Part shown: one piece after another, positions 24,156-37,029 of the stretch
Numbering within the stretch: position 1 is the stretch's first letter
Layout: every line of letters begins with the position of its first letter
Source of the DNA: Nomia melanderi
Taxonomy: Eukaryota > Arthropoda > Insecta > Hymenoptera > Halictidae
Length of the DNA stretch: 64,000 nucleotides
NCBI RefSeq assembly: GCF_051020985.1
Contig: NC_135010.1
Span: 2,664,001-2,728,000, forward strand
Direction: 5' to 3'
The notes under the pieces: model-generated
The model's database searches: none
Told to the model about the DNA's origin: nothing
What the model saw: only the letters and a program-made list of their open reading frames with translations
Position numbers and translations under genes: made by a program

Positions 24156-24729
24156 TTAACACCAGAACTATCGAGTGTTTAACCAGTTAACTGCGTTCGA
24201 CGAGTATACACATCATCTTCAAACGCAAAATGGTATTAACTTTTTCAACGATAAATTATTTATTTTTTCAGATAAACGTGTAATTCTTCTTCGTTTTGTT
24301 TTAGTTCGTCGTTAGAATGTATCGTAGATGTATTTGCTCTGTGTTTGACAAGTATACATTTTATTATATGATTTTATTGCGCGCCCAAGCGTAATAGTTT
24401 ATTTCTATAGCGAAACTTTCGAGAATTTAAAATCTCGTTTCGAAAAATAAAAATTACAAATATTCATGGATTCGCACCTTTTTATTTCTTTTGTCACTTT
24501 TTGTTTTATTCAAGTAAAAAGAAAGAAAAGAATTTTACAATTTGTAATTAATCATATGTGATCTGTAATGCAGATTATGTCTATAGCAGAGCTAACGGAG
24601 TGGAAAGAGTTGATATGTAATCCTTATAAAAATTATAATTTTTATTTAACACTTTTGAGATATCGTTAATTGTGAAATAAAAAAAATCGAGATTCGTTCT
24701 TTTAATGGTTATGGTAATTCTAGTGTTAA
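24156..24729 (-). mobile_element. TTAA element, AACACTAGAACTACC family, copy 3 (interrupted)
   Basis: Left end TTAACACCAGAACTATCGAG and right end GGTAATTCTAGTGTTAA are the family termini. The remaining body at 24610-24729 matches the reverse complement of the copies at 47532 and 48656 (for example 'atatgtaatccttataaaaatt' and 'ttttgagatatcg'). Between 24179 and 24613 the element is split by a second TTAA element, so it is the older of the two. Confidence 0.65.
24179..24613 (+). mobile_element. TTAA element nested inside another TTAA element
   Basis: The insert starts TTAACCAGTTAACTGCG and ends CGGAGTGGAAAGAGTTGA, roughly an inverted repeat at the tips with TTAA/TTGA at the edges. It interrupts the copy at 24156-24729. 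Its left half (24236-24400) is related to 7905-8065. It carries two GT[T]CGACGAGTATAC-like motifs (at 24192 and about 24341) in direct orientation. No coding frame. The right half, from about 24400, has no second copy in the window. Confidence 0.55.
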
Positions 24730-25890
24730 TTAATCGTTATCTACAGTTATCGAAACGCATTGCATAATTTCGTCTTTTGCGCTGTTCTTTGAACAATAGA
24801 GTAGATTGATTAAGTGGAATGATTTTTTGAATAAAAGACTCTTTTGATTACATTTTCTTAAAGTATAATACCTGAAAATTGGAATTTCAAATGGATTTAA
24901 ATTAATTTGAGAAATTAGCAGTGGTACAGATTAATTGAAGGAAAGACTACGGGAAGTTTGCACGTTGTATCAATTGCTTGCTAAGATGGCAGTAAACAAA
25001 GAAAAAGAAACAAACTTCGGATGAAGATGCGGCAGAAAGTAAATTATGTACATCAGAAATGGATCTTCGTTGCTTAGTGCAGCAATGTCAATTAGAAGAA
25101 GCGCAAACAAAGTGATTCAGCTATTTTAAAGTCTGACATGCATAAAATGTGTTAAGTGATGAAAGAAAATAGATTATGCAAGTCATTTTGAAAAGTGATT
25201 TATCTATGTTATTACAGCGATGTAATCTAAATGTAATCTAAATTAAGAAATATTCAAAATTATAACGAAAATTTCAAGGACGTATGGCACTTCGATAGTT
25301 AAAATTTTTATATTACGGAGAAAGTATCTAGTTGATAATTACTTAACACTAAGAACTTTTAATAAAGTACTATTCTTGAATTTTTTAAATATTTGAGACA
25401 ATGAAAATAACAGTTGAATTCATTGTTCCAAATTTTGGTATTAAAAATATGAATGAGCAACAAAGAAAACAAAAATTGTTCGAAGATAAGATAATATGTT
25501 TTTAAATGCTCACGGCGAGAAAGAGGAAGGCGAGCTAAATGACTTTAGAATAGTTAATTACTTGTAAATATCATAGCTAGCTTTTTATGCGGTACAAAAC
25601 TGTATGTAAAACTTGAAACGTGTATATGTCAAAACAACGTTTTTATCGTCAACTGACACGATACATAATAAACTCACCATTTTCCTATTTCCTATTATTT
25701 TTCTTATTCTAGTAAGGACGATGAACAGTCTTGTAGAATTTTTCTGGTTTCTTTATTCCGCATAAATAACTACAGCAACTGTTATCAACTATAATTAACA
25801 AATGCGAATTAAACATATATCATTACTTAAAAGAATAGCTATTGTATATTTTTAAAATATGCATTAGTAGATATATAAATTTTAGACTTG
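24730..25890. other. AT-rich non-coding DNA
   Basis: AT-rich, with no recognisable gene, array or element. Confidence 0.5.
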
Positions 25891-25896
25891 AGATAT

Positions 25897-26069
25897 TTAA
25901 CATTAGGTTTCAAGAATATGTCAGTTCGACACATTCTGAATAAACATTAACTAGTAAATATTTGCATAGATTTTGACTGATACGATTATACAAACATATA
26001 TTCTAACATCAACTTTTCGAGGAACAATAGAATAATCTGTACAATAAAACATCCTACACCTAATGTTAA
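25897..26069 (+). mobile_element. Short TTAA element with TTAACATTAGGT ends
   Basis: TTAACATTAGGT at the left and its exact inverse ACCTAATGTTAA at the right bound 173 bp of AT-rich sequence. A 12-bp perfect inverted repeat including TTAA fits a non-autonomous piggyBac-like element. No second copy is seen in the window, so the call rests on the termini alone. Confidence 0.5.
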
Positions 26070-26141
26070 TAGTTATTTTAAAAAAGCTTCTGGACTGTCT
26101 TATTCATCCCAATAATGAAATTTCTTTATGAACTCTGATCG

Positions 26142-26377
26142 TTAACACGTTACGCGCCACGGTCATCTTAAACGTTTTACATATGGTTTGTTCCTTCGTA
26201 GCAAAAATAAAACAATTATTAATTATTTGGTATCAGAATCCTTACGTTACACTATGTTAATTTATTCATGTTATTAAATATTTTTAGTCGACAACAGTCA
26301 CCTTGCATACTGTAATTTTTGTCAAGCAATTCAAACGCGTCGGTCATCGGTGACCGACACGGCATTTAACGTGTTAA
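26142..26377 (-). mobile_element. TTAA element, palindromic-end family, copy 2
   Basis: Left end TTAACACGTTACGCGCCACG; right end GGCATTTAACGTGTTAA, with intact TTAA at both sides. The right part holds an 8-bp stem, GTCGGTCA-TCGG-TGACCGAC (26339-26358). Read on the minus strand, the right end (TTAACACGTTAAATGCC, then GGTCACCGATGACC) aligns with the left end of the copies at 7433 and 41729, so it is the same family inverted. Confidence 0.7.
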
Positions 26378-26389
26378 TACCATTCGCTG

Positions 26390-28020
26390 CGATTCATCCC
26401 GATCGAAACAGGCACTAGGAAATTCGCAGCACGCGGCTAGAGCGTTGATGACACGCAACATTTCTCCCGTTATCTGCGCAATCTTATCAACGTGGATGTT
26501 CTTTTCCTCGCCTGACTCACGCGACACTATAATTAGGACAGTCTACTTTGCTCACCGACGACGGGCGTTAGAGCGAATGATAACCCTTTTTTACGCAACA
26601 AAGAGAAGGTTCTTCTCCTATCGTCGGCATTTCCTATGCGCGAGCCAGTTTTCAGCTCGTGCGCCCCAGATTTTACGCTTTACGCAATATTTTTGATCCG
26701 GTAGAAGTGGGGTAGGGGCTTGCGCAAGTTAAGTTAGTCATTTACTTTCGTGGCTGTTTACAAACATACGTTGTAACGGCACGCGTGCAAATGTCATTCC
26801 GTCGCGTCCCGTGGAAACGGGACGCTAAGCAGAAAGTCCGTTGTTACGGCGCCGTGTCCCGAAATTATGGAACAACACCCCCCGGGGTCACTCGGTCTTT
26901 CGTGAGACAGTCTCACCCTCCTCCGAACTCTTTCACCTTGCCTCTCTCTCTCGCCTTCCGTCTCTCTTTCTCTTTCTCTCTCCCCTCCTCAATCCCTGCT
27001 CAGCCTCTCTGTCTCTCCCTCCAATGGGTTCTCCTTTCTAACACTCCTTAAGCTGTACCTCATCCCACGAGGTGGTCGGCGACGATCGTACTTGCACCTT
27101 TCTCACAACGCGACGCAGGTCTAGCCCCGGCGTATCCCTTCTTTCCTCGTCCCTTTCACTTGAATCGCGCGCGAGACGAGGAGAGCAGGTTCAGCGAAAT
27201 GAGAAAAAGAAGGGAGGCAGAGAGAAAAGGGCAGGGAGAAGCCGGAGCTAAGGTGTAATGGAACGAGACGGAAAGGGAAAGGAGAGAAGAAGAAGAGGGA
27301 CGTGGCGAGAGGGATGATGGGGGAGGGGGGAGGACGGCTAGGCAAGGGGAGGGAAAGAGAATGCAGAATGAGAAGTAGAAAGATGGAGATCCAGTTTGAC
27401 CGTATAGGTTAGATCCTCGTTGGTCTTGTGTATTTCGAGATGACTCGTTTTATTGCGAATCCGGTTTGTTCCCCGCGACCAAGGGAGCAAGAAGAATCGC
27501 GGGGAGACAGAAAGAGAAAAAGAGAGCACGGTTAGAAGAGGGCTGCGACTGACGATGAAGGAAGTGGAGGAGGAGGAGTCGTAGGAAAAGGAAAGGGAGT
27601 GATCTTTCTTTGGTCGTTCCACCGACTTGGGATCCTCCCTTTCTCCTCTTATTCTGCTCTAGTTGTTGCTGCTGCTGAGGCTGCTGCTGAGGCTGTTGAC
27701 GCTGTTGGTGCTGTTAGTGCTGCTGCACTCTGTTGCTAAGTTGCTGCTACTGCTGATGCTGCAGCTGCTGCTATTTGTGACGAGACGGCAAACGTGCCCG
27801 TGCTCGTTGTTCTTGTTGCTACCGTTAGTTGCTACCGACCAGTCGTCCGGCTACTGATGCGCACCACGCGCCAGTAGTGTAGGTGATAGAAATGACGAAG
27901 TTGGAGGTGGTGGTCAGTTTCAAGGTTGCCTCCTCGGTGCTTGTTACTTGCACACCGTGTACATGTGTGTGTATATGTATATATGTACATTAACTAGACG
28001 TACTCGTCTTAAACGATCTC
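26390..28020. promoter_or_regulatory. Second GC-rich block, candidate regulatory or leader region
   Basis: CpG- and low-complexity-rich sequence with AT-rich flanks. It includes pyrimidine-rich DNA at 26935-27020, a purine-rich plus strand at 27165-27375 and 27480-27600, and a CTG-type tract (listed separately). Open frames of 64-94 codons follow base composition. A promoter or untranslated exon role is inferred only from resemblance to the 12-18 kb block. Confidence 0.3.
27660..27776 (-). repeat. Degenerate CTG/CAG trinucleotide tract
   Basis: GCTGCTGCTGAGGCTG-type repeats continue with interruptions for about 115 bases. Read on the minus strand this is a CAG (opa-like) tract. The minus Gln frame has stops, whereas the minus AGC frame stays open as a Ser/Asn-rich run ending in a stop near 27660. 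No larger gene frame surrounds it, so a coding role is possible but unsupported. Confidence 0.7.
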
Positions 28021-28024
28021 ATGG

Positions 28025-29545
28025 ACGTTCCTGTGTCTGTTCAGAACGTTGTACGAAGGTCCTCTATGATAAATCTTATTGGTTTTGATGTATTTTCATT
28101 TTAACGGTTAAAGTAAAATGTATGTACTTAATAAATCATTGTTTTTGTTATTTCATGAGTCAATTTTGTATTAATGAAATATTCATATTAATCTTCTGTA
28201 TAAAGTGAATATACAACAATGAAGTTTATGTTTTTTAACAGAATGAGTTATCTGCATAAATGTTCGGAGTATCGTTATATTTTCAGTAGTCAAAGCTATT
28301 CGTATGTTATCATATTTAATATATACAACAAACGAGATCAAATAGGTAACAGTCTTTTATGCTTGCTATAATTTCAGTAGACGAATATCTTTCAGTATAT
28401 TACACGGATATAATGGCCGTTCAGATAATTGTATTGTTGAATTTTGGTTGAAATTAATTGGTAAATTATAAATTTAAAATTGATTCCTTCATATTTAAAT
28501 ATTTATATTTTATATTCGCACAAAATCAATTAAAATGTGGTTGTTTATGCACTAGTTGCACTGTCTCTATCATCAGTTCCTTATTATGGAATCATTTGCG
28601 TCCGCTACTGATTGCGAGCAGAACTCTCTATTTAGTAAAATCTTATTTTATTTAATTATGTAAACACCATTTAGAAAATTTTCTTCTATGCATTTTTATG
28701 ATTACTGCTTTTATTTTAGTTTCAGTTAAGGTTCTCTTTCGTTATAGTTTTACAGCATTTCTAAAGATAAAGAAGTATTCTTTATACACATTGTTTCAAA
28801 TTGTTTTACATTTGAAAACTACAAAAATAATTTGTATTTGTATAGTGAAGAGATGTCGTTTCGCTTTATACTTTTATGTATCGTGAACATTACGTTGAAG
28901 AACATGATTTTGCGGAAAAAATTATAATAATAAATAATTTAAAGTTAAAAGATTCGATCAATATTATAAATATTTATGAATATTTTTTCGTCTTACTATC
29001 AATAATTTTACTATAATAAATTTCCAATAAAAATCCTAGAATATGTATTTATTTTTATTTATTTAGTATGATTTATTTACTTTCCAAAGTGTAACACACA
29101 TGTGACGTTGTCAAATTTATTACTCTAATACTATTTTGTACAATGATTCAAATTTCATAAAAATTAGTGTATGATTTGTTTTTACAATACCTATTTCCTT
29201 TCGACATCAAGTAACAACGTTGCAAAGTCACACTTCAAAAATATTATAGCGAACTAGATGAAAGCTGCAGTGACACTTTTCCAGAAGAAAATAATAGAAC
29301 ACTTAAACAAAATAGAATGTTTTTTATTTAACAATCGAAGTAATTTCTACCAACCTTTCAAATCCTTCGATCACGGAAATATAAGCCTTGCATCATTGCA
29401 TGCATATTTTCCTGAAGCATAGATAACGCAGTTCATAAAAACCGAGAATAACATCATTTGTGCAATGTGCGAAACGATGCATACATATGAAAGATGAAAA
29501 CCTTTATCGTATAAATCAACGGGAATCGTGAGAAAAAAGACAATC
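28025..29545. other. AT-rich non-coding DNA
   Basis: Strongly AT-rich, with only chance open frames. Confidence 0.5.
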
Positions 29546-29549
29546 AGAA

Positions 29550-30130
29550 AATGAAAAAAATGAACCCTTGATGCGAAACGCGTAGCGGCGGCCGCACCCC
29601 GCCTGGATTCGAGGAAAATACCTTTCCATCGTACTTCGATCATGTTACGTCATTTATGGCACTTTGTCTTCCTGTTAGTAGTATCAGAGTCTCGGCCTCT
29701 CCGCAATTGATTACCGACTTTGCCATAACATTTCGGTCCGGAAGATTTAATTATACATTCGCATATCGACGCCAGGAAAATTGCGTTCGTTTTAATAGTC
29801 TTCGCCGCCTAGGGACTGCCGTGCATGCAGCCACGCGCACCAGCACATTCAAACGAAAGAGATTCTTCTAATTGTCGCACAATTGCGCGATAACTATCGC
29901 GCCGCATCGGCTAATGAAAAAATGTCTATGTTTCGCCGTGGAAAGATACAGCTCGCTTTAAAACCAAAACAAGGTTGTGCAAGCGTATGCACAGAGCGTT
30001 AACGCTGATAGGTGGCCACCTATTTTCGTTCCGTCGTAAATGTGTGTCGTTTGATAAAATTTTAGGAGGCTCGTAAGCGTCATTCCAGGGGCGTTGTTTC
30101 ACCGTGCACAGCATTGCTTCGCGTGTATAG
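29550..30130. other. CpG-containing patch
   Basis: Balanced composition with a GCGGCCGC site near 29586 and several CGCG and GCGC motifs at 29560-29920. Open frames of 62-90 codons on both strands are unrecognised. Possible regulatory element. Confidence 0.3.
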
Positions 30131-33100
30131 TATACCTGTACAACGACGTACGATAAATTGGAACAACGTAATATCTCGTATTAATACAGGAAAAGAAACA
30201 AAATTATCTTGATGATGAAAACTGGGTTTATGGACATTTATTGCGCAGTTTATTTTATTGTTTATAGAGAAATGGTTGTTCATCTGTTTGGAGTTTGGAA
30301 ACTAGAGATTTAAAAATAGATAATTAGGATACATACTCGTGTAATTGCGTCGATAAAAATCAATGTAAATATTTATCAAATAATGTTTATAAAATTCAAT
30401 ATATGCACGTCTAATTGATGCATTTCGTAAACTTAGCGTTAAGAAGTATATTAAGTTTTGGTGTTTATATGTATTGGGTTGACTAAAAAATTCTAGTGAA
30501 TTGAATTAAAAATTTGTTTCGACTAAGTTTCTGTTTGTTAAACAGTATACTGCATACGTTATTTGACAATTATTTGCTATCTGTTAATATATTTGTTTAC
30601 TTTTAGTACTTATGCATTAGAAAAAACACCTTTTCTACTTCTCATGGCTTTTTATTTCTTTGCACAGTAAGAAATTTACATTTTTTAAAAGTTGTGTCTA
30701 TAAACGATAAAAGTAAATGTATGTATCGAAGATTATGAAAGTGAACTAAGAAAAAGTTGATAGTACATAAATATTAACTGCTATTATGTACGTACTTTAT
30801 AAATATTAATACGTACTTTATGTACATTGTCACACAGTGTGTTTAAATGTAAATGTAATGCCACAGAAACTTACATAATTTTTTGCAAAAGTGTCACTTT
30901 CAAAAAAGTTAAATCAATCATATTTTTTAAAATGTCTTTGACTCATAGTGTCAGACAGGTAAAAGCTTTTAAGTGAATTGTGGGTTATAAAAATTCTCGT
31001 TTTGATAGGTTCTGTTCGAAATGCTAATATTAGGGGAAATGTTGTTTTGCCATGTATAGTATACCTTAATCTAAAAGAACAATATAATGAAAACATCTGT
31101 TTTATTCTGTTGTGGGTATTTGCACATGTCATGAATAATATCTACATCCTGCTTAGAACATTACCCAACGTTGCATTTTTTAAAAATTATATAAGTAGAT
31201 GCATAAGATGCAAGCATACTTTTACAAACTTTTTTACTTTTATAAATTAATTTTAAAACTTGGAAAACGTTTATGATGGTCACGTGGAAAGTGGAATTCG
31301 ATATTCTTAAATAGTACATTGTTATTCCGTAATTTCGAGTCACTGTTTCTAACTTCAACGATTATCGAGCTTTTATGAACGTTTTAATAATAGCAAAAAC
31401 GCAGACAAATATGTCTATTTATGAGCTTGAATCTTGTTATTTGCAAAATCACGTGCTGCTCTTGTCATGCTAAGCGGTTTTCTTTAAAAACGCCCATCGT
31501 AAAAATTAACCGAAAGAAAATTAGTATTCATAAATACATTGAGAGTCGTCAAACGATTCGTAGTATGCCAGCATTGTACTTGTATCCATCATGTTGTATT
31601 CTTACCCATTCAACCTGGTTCTTGCATTTGCATTTCATAGAAAGCGCTCGAGCAAGAGTGATTTGTTCTTACGTGTGACCACATGCTTCCATAGTCTTTT
31701 GTATTACGTATTAATTTGAATTCGCTGATTGTTCATCGAAGTCATTTATTCATTCTAAAACCGATATTATCTGATTGTTCTTGCATTGAATCTACTAATA
31801 ATCTCTTATTATTTGTTTCAAAAATCGATTGGTAAAGAGAAGAAATATTTTAAACTATTTTTCTTTGTTTGAATGTAGATACTAAATTTGATAAAAAGTA
31901 GTAGGTTATTTGTTAATATATGCAATTCATTTTCAGGTATACTATTACATACTTCTGTTTGCTGGACACATGTTTTGGTCACTACAAAATAAATTATGAT
32001 TATTGTAACTCTGTAATAACATATTGCTATAAATATACATTCACATTCATGAATGATATTTAAAAAATAATATAACTCTTCCTCAAGCTTTTTCCTTACT
32101 TATAATTATTACAAATTTTCGGAACTTCAAAGTGGAAGATATTAAATAATTTTAAAGTATTATTTTTCATACCAGAAATAAACTTCAGTAAGTTATTTTT
32201 CTATAATATAGATTTATAAATACACTTTTCGAAAGTATAAAATTACTTGTTTTATCAAAAGAAAATATGCATTTTTTAATAGAAAATATATGAACGAATA
32301 CTGTAATATATATGTAATATATAGTAATATAAGTCATTTAAATTCATTTCAAAGTCACATCACAAAAAGTAACTCCAACAAATATACTAAGCAAAAAATA
32401 ATTTACATTGTTCTTTTATTTTGTCCTCCTTCATAAATGGGGACTGTCCGAAATGATCTACAATCTACAACTTTCGAGCGGCAGTATAGATTGCACAGAG
32501 GTGACATAACTTTGGTCTATATAGATAGACACATAATTCCCAGAATAAGACGTTAAACGAAATAAATGTGCGCAAAATACACGCAACAAAAACTAACAGG
32601 TGATTATTCCCAAATGTCAGTTGTTTCGTTCCTTCGGATAAAACGCTGCAGTTGTGCGACGCGCGGTGGTTGATTCTTGGACAAAATGGGACAAAAGTAG
32701 AAAAAAATTGCTTAAAAAATGGGAAATTTTAATGTAATTTGATTTATTATAGTCTAATACATATAACTGATACATTGTTTTCATTTAATCTTATTCATAA
32801 CCACAAATTATTCAAATCTTAAAAAACATTTTTCTCATTCGTCAGAATAAATATATTCCAGATTATTTAAAAAATTGAAAATATATTGGTATATATTGGA
32901 ATCAATTCTTGCATAAATGCAACTACGACTATTTGCGGATTAATTAGTTATATGATTGAAGTCATAACTAAAAAAGTATTTTTATTTGGAACGACAGTTT
33001 TTAAACTTAATTTGGGAATTTTTGTTAACAATCTGAACACAATTTTTTGTTAATTTCTTACAGATATATTTACCAATATTTGAACTATATTATGAACTTT

Positions 33101-33300
33101 TTGTAGTCGAAATAAGTAAAACTTTAGGAGTTACACGTTCTTGAAGAGAGTCATCTTCAAACATCATGTCGCGACGGGTACATGACCCTGACCGTTATAG
33201 TGAATAGAAAAAAGACGGTGTGAAATCTCTGTTGTTAATATTTACATTTGATTTTATGATTTATCGCAAAAAGTAAGTTTTAAGTAATATTGATTTTTGT
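30131..33300. other. AT-rich non-coding DNA
   Basis: Mostly AT-rich, with slightly higher CpG at about 32430-32680. Apart from a possible mariner end at 30472 I see no supported feature. Confidence 0.45.
30472..30540 (+). mobile_element. Possible mariner-type terminal repeat fragment
   Basis: TATTGGGTTGACTAAAAAAT resembles the start of mariner terminal repeats, which often begin with a TA target followed by a TTGGGTTGxCxAAAA-like sequence. I found neither a matching inverted end nor transposase similarity nearby, so this is at best a fragment. Confidence 0.3.
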
Positions 33301-33304
33301 CTCA

Positions 33305-33800
33305 CTTTTTAGATTAATCGACTGTGCGACGGTATTCTCGGTAAGCAGCTGAGTCGACGGCGAACGTGTTAAACGGAATGCTAGATTTACTGCATCCTTT
33401 ACGGTCCGGTTTCGTCGGTCCCGCGGTTTTCGGCGGCAGAAGAAAACGCAAGCCTGCAGTCATCATGAGAAACGAAGTAATAGAATGTTGTAACAGCGCA
33501 GAGCTGATGTCATGCGTTAACCTTCTACTTTGCACGTACAAGCTGTTCACAGAAACGCACGCTTACTGCGCCGCTACACAAAACAGCTCGCCGGAGAGTA
33601 TTTTTCAGAGCGGTGTCCACCGGTCCGGCGAAAAAAGTTGCGAAGCGGTCGTAAAATTGCCTAGGAAGTAGACGAAGGAACGTCCAATGCGATTGCTTCT
33701 TACGTAATTACGAATTCCGCGGTCGCGCTGCGGCTGTTACCGTTTCGTTAGGGCCTTATTCCGACGAGACTTTCGGTGTCTGCTGATTGATTTCCGGAAA
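33305..33800. other. CpG-rich patch
   Basis: CpG-rich sequence with sharp edges. A 101-codon plus-strand frame (33366-33671) and a 78-codon minus-strand frame (33314-33550) overlap, and neither has a recognised domain. Candidate regulatory DNA. Confidence 0.35.
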
Positions 33801-34690
33801 ATGCGCTGCTACTTGGAAAAATTCCGATACTGGGAAAAATCAGGTAGTCTAGTCAGTTTTTTTAGGATATATACAAATTTATTTTTTATTTTAGAAAAAG
33901 AGCGTAGGGTCTTGTCAGACTGTGATCTTAACAGTTTAACGGTTGCGCTTTTTGTTTTACATTTAACTGCGTATAACCACGTAAATATTTCCTGGAAATG
34001 CTTTCAACTTTAACTTTTATGTTAAATGTAGATACCTACATACAGTATTGGACATTGGTATTAATTTTTCATTTGAACGGTAAAATGATAATTAATAATA
34101 TTAGATACGTGATAAATTTGGAATAAATGAACGAGTAAATAAAGAAAATAATATATTTACATTACTTAATTTAAAGGTCACTCTAGCGAGTAACGGTTGC
34201 ACTTTGTATATTAGAAATAAAACTTTTTATTACAGCTTGTTTTTTATTCTCAGGTTATTTATAATATTAATTGCGTTTAGTATTATATTTTGTACATATT
34301 ATTTGTGACGTCACTGATGGATTTTATTCGCCGAAGGCGATATGCAGGCATATTTATATAATTCTGATAATATTATTTAATAATAATTAGATCTTAAAGT
34401 TGTTACAATGTATGAAGGTATTTCTATCAGTAAATATTAATACATCAATCTTGTATAACAATTTCCTGAAACCATTAACCTTTCTAAATGTTGCTTCTGA
34501 TAGTGTGAAATTTTATTTTATTTTGCGATCCATTGTGTGTTCTTTAATAATCGTTCAGTTTTCAATTGTTTTAGTACAAACATATACTTCTTTATTTCGT
34601 TCATACTAAATTTCTATAAAAACTAGGAGGATCTTAATTTTCTCGTATATTATAAGCATTCATAGATGTTCTTATTTCTAAAAATACGCT
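33801..34690. other. AT-rich non-coding DNA
   Basis: AT-rich. TAACGGTTGC[A/G]CTTT occurs at about 33937 and 34192, a short direct repeat of unknown meaning. Nothing else is supported. Confidence 0.45.
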
Positions 34691-34699
34691 CGGTAATCG

Positions 34700-35400
34700 C
34701 GTTCTACCATTGAAAATTCGTGGCGCAGCTAGTTTCCATTACAGAAGCACACAATAGAAACGCGAATGAAGTGCCGTATAATCAGCTCCATAAGGTCACG
34801 CATCGCGACAAAATCGACCGAATGCCCGTGGAAAAAGTTACCGTGCGGGAATCCGTGACGAATCTTTTATTGACGAGTGAACGGTGGCCGATAAGAATTC
34901 ATTTTCCGTGAACGTGACCAGATAAAGGCTGGAGGTCTCCGACTTTCCAAAGCGGAAAGCGTGCACGAGCACGCACCGAGTCTACCATTTTGCTCGAGGA
35001 GAGTCGGGGAATGAAAAAATAAGCTGCTGAATAGACCGGTAGCTTCGGAAAACAATAGTTAGCGGGTTGCAAGAGAAAATATGATGAAAACATCAACGTG
35101 GTTGATGTAATCTCTCTCGGTATCGGGCCGGTGTGTAAGTACCGCGCGGCTAGGCGCTTGAAACGAGTCTTTCGCGAAAAATGGGAAACCTGATTTAAGA
35201 TAAATGTTGCCTCGCGGAATTTTCATGCCGATAGTCATCTCGGTAACGTATGATTTGTTGTGCGATTGTACGCGAATTTGAAACTGATAGAGAGCAAATT
35301 ATGTGCGAATACTCTGCCGCGCATGCCGGTGAACGCGTTCGAGCGGAATTAGTAAGTGAGTCCATCGCACAATACTCGGCGCGTGATTATGTCAATTTAT
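34700..35400. other. CpG-rich patch
   Basis: CpG-containing sequence. A 75-codon plus-strand frame at 35250-35477 reads as a charged, soluble-looking peptide but has no recognised homologue and sits at the patch edge. Regulatory DNA or an untranslated exon is as likely. Confidence 0.3.
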
Positions 35401-35479
35401 TAGAGAGAAAAGTACAATTTTTAAGTTCCTTAAAATATTTAATAATCTTAAAATATTTATCTGCACTTCGCTCATAAAT

Positions 35480-37020
35480 TAATATTGGTTATGCTTTTTA
35501 GACTTAAAAATTTCGCGAACAGTATAGAGAAAAGACAATATAGAAAAACGCATGGCAATAGTTTTTAAAAATGTAGGTTTCAAAGACGAAATGTTAAATG
35601 TTGGTATATACATATTAATTTATAAACTGCTGAATTATTAACGTAATTTACATTTAATAACATTTTCCGGTTAAGAAGAAATTTACCGTAAGATGTAAAT
35701 AAATATTTAAGTATGGAAAATAGTAGACGTCGGTCTTCATATTTTAGTTTTAACAGTTTTTTAATGATATTTTCATATTTTCACAGTTAATATAAAATAT
35801 TATGTTTAACAGAATGAATATGGAATTTATCAATATCTTGAAATAGTTAAATACGTCAAATTAAAGTGGTTGTGTAGGAATTAGAATCAATTTTCAAATA
35901 TATCATTTTTATTATTAAACGTCAATAATAATGTCTGTTTGGAATTTCGAATCGTTACTAAGTATTTCGATAGGTTTGTTAGGAAACAGTTTTTACATCC
36001 GTTGATTTTCTCATTTGCATTATGTTAGATACCGTCATTTATGAAACTTTGTTGCAAAATTTGCATCTTGCGCTCTTTAACATCTTGCAGTCAGACACGT
36101 TTCCGTTAGCGTGCTTTATTTAATTTGTGAGTTCACTGTATCTCTCCCACCGTCAACACATTCAGATTACAAGATTAAAGTCAAATCATAGCCTTCTCAG
36201 ATTACTCTTGCATTTATTCCTCTTCTTTTTAATTAACGAGATGATCTGAGAGCTATGAAGGTGATTTACAAACTGCAACGCTCAGTTTACATGAAACAAA
36301 TCACTTCGCCACAAAGGAAGCTTGATGTATAAGCGTAATATCTAGCCTCGTTAATTACCTACTGTGACAACCCGTGAAAATAATAATAATTACAGGTGTT
36401 AGCATACTTTTAAATATTTCAACTGTTTTCTACGTTGCATTTTCCGTGCACAAACTGCGGAAAAATATTTAAATGTAAGATGGATACGTAAAATGGCAAA
36501 ACAACTGGTAAACGTAACACGTACATATCTATGAAACATAATATTCTTGAATACAATGGTTAATTTAGTTTCAACTTTGAAGATTTTTCAATTACTGAAA
36601 AGTCATTTAAAATAAAAATTAACATAGTTATTGTAATGTAAACTCTATCTTGTGTAGAGTAATTTCTAGTGATTAATGAAGTTGTCATTGATAAGAAATA
36701 ATGTAATTTATATTCATGTTGTATTCAAGAACATTTACGATTTCTTTTGCTTTCTATTTCGAGCGCCATAATATTTTAAATAATTCTAAACCATTGTAAT
36801 AAGTACAGAAATTTAAGGAGATTGTAGTCATAACGAAATGAATCACTTTATTATACATCATTATTGTAAAACCATAATTAATTGATAAGTCTAAGTTTAA
36901 TACGCTTAAATTCTTATGAAAATATAGTCGAAATATCTCTGACTCACCCTAATCAGTATTCTGAATAAAAAGCAATCAATTCCTAATACAAAAGACATTT
37001 TAGTTAAAAAGAAAACTGCT
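35480..37020. other. AT-rich non-coding DNA with one hairpin
   Basis: AT-rich. The only structure noticed is the inverted repeat at 36187-36257, annotated separately. Confidence 0.45.
36187..36257. other. Imperfect inverted repeat (hairpin)
   Basis: CATAGCCTTCTCAGATTA (36187-36204) is complementary to TGATCTGAGAGCTATG (36242-36257), with a two-base bulge and a mismatch, around a loop of about 37 bases. It could be a small structured RNA, a decayed element or chance. The stem is shorter than a typical microRNA precursor. Confidence 0.35.
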
Positions 37021-37029
37021 TTTTTGTGA

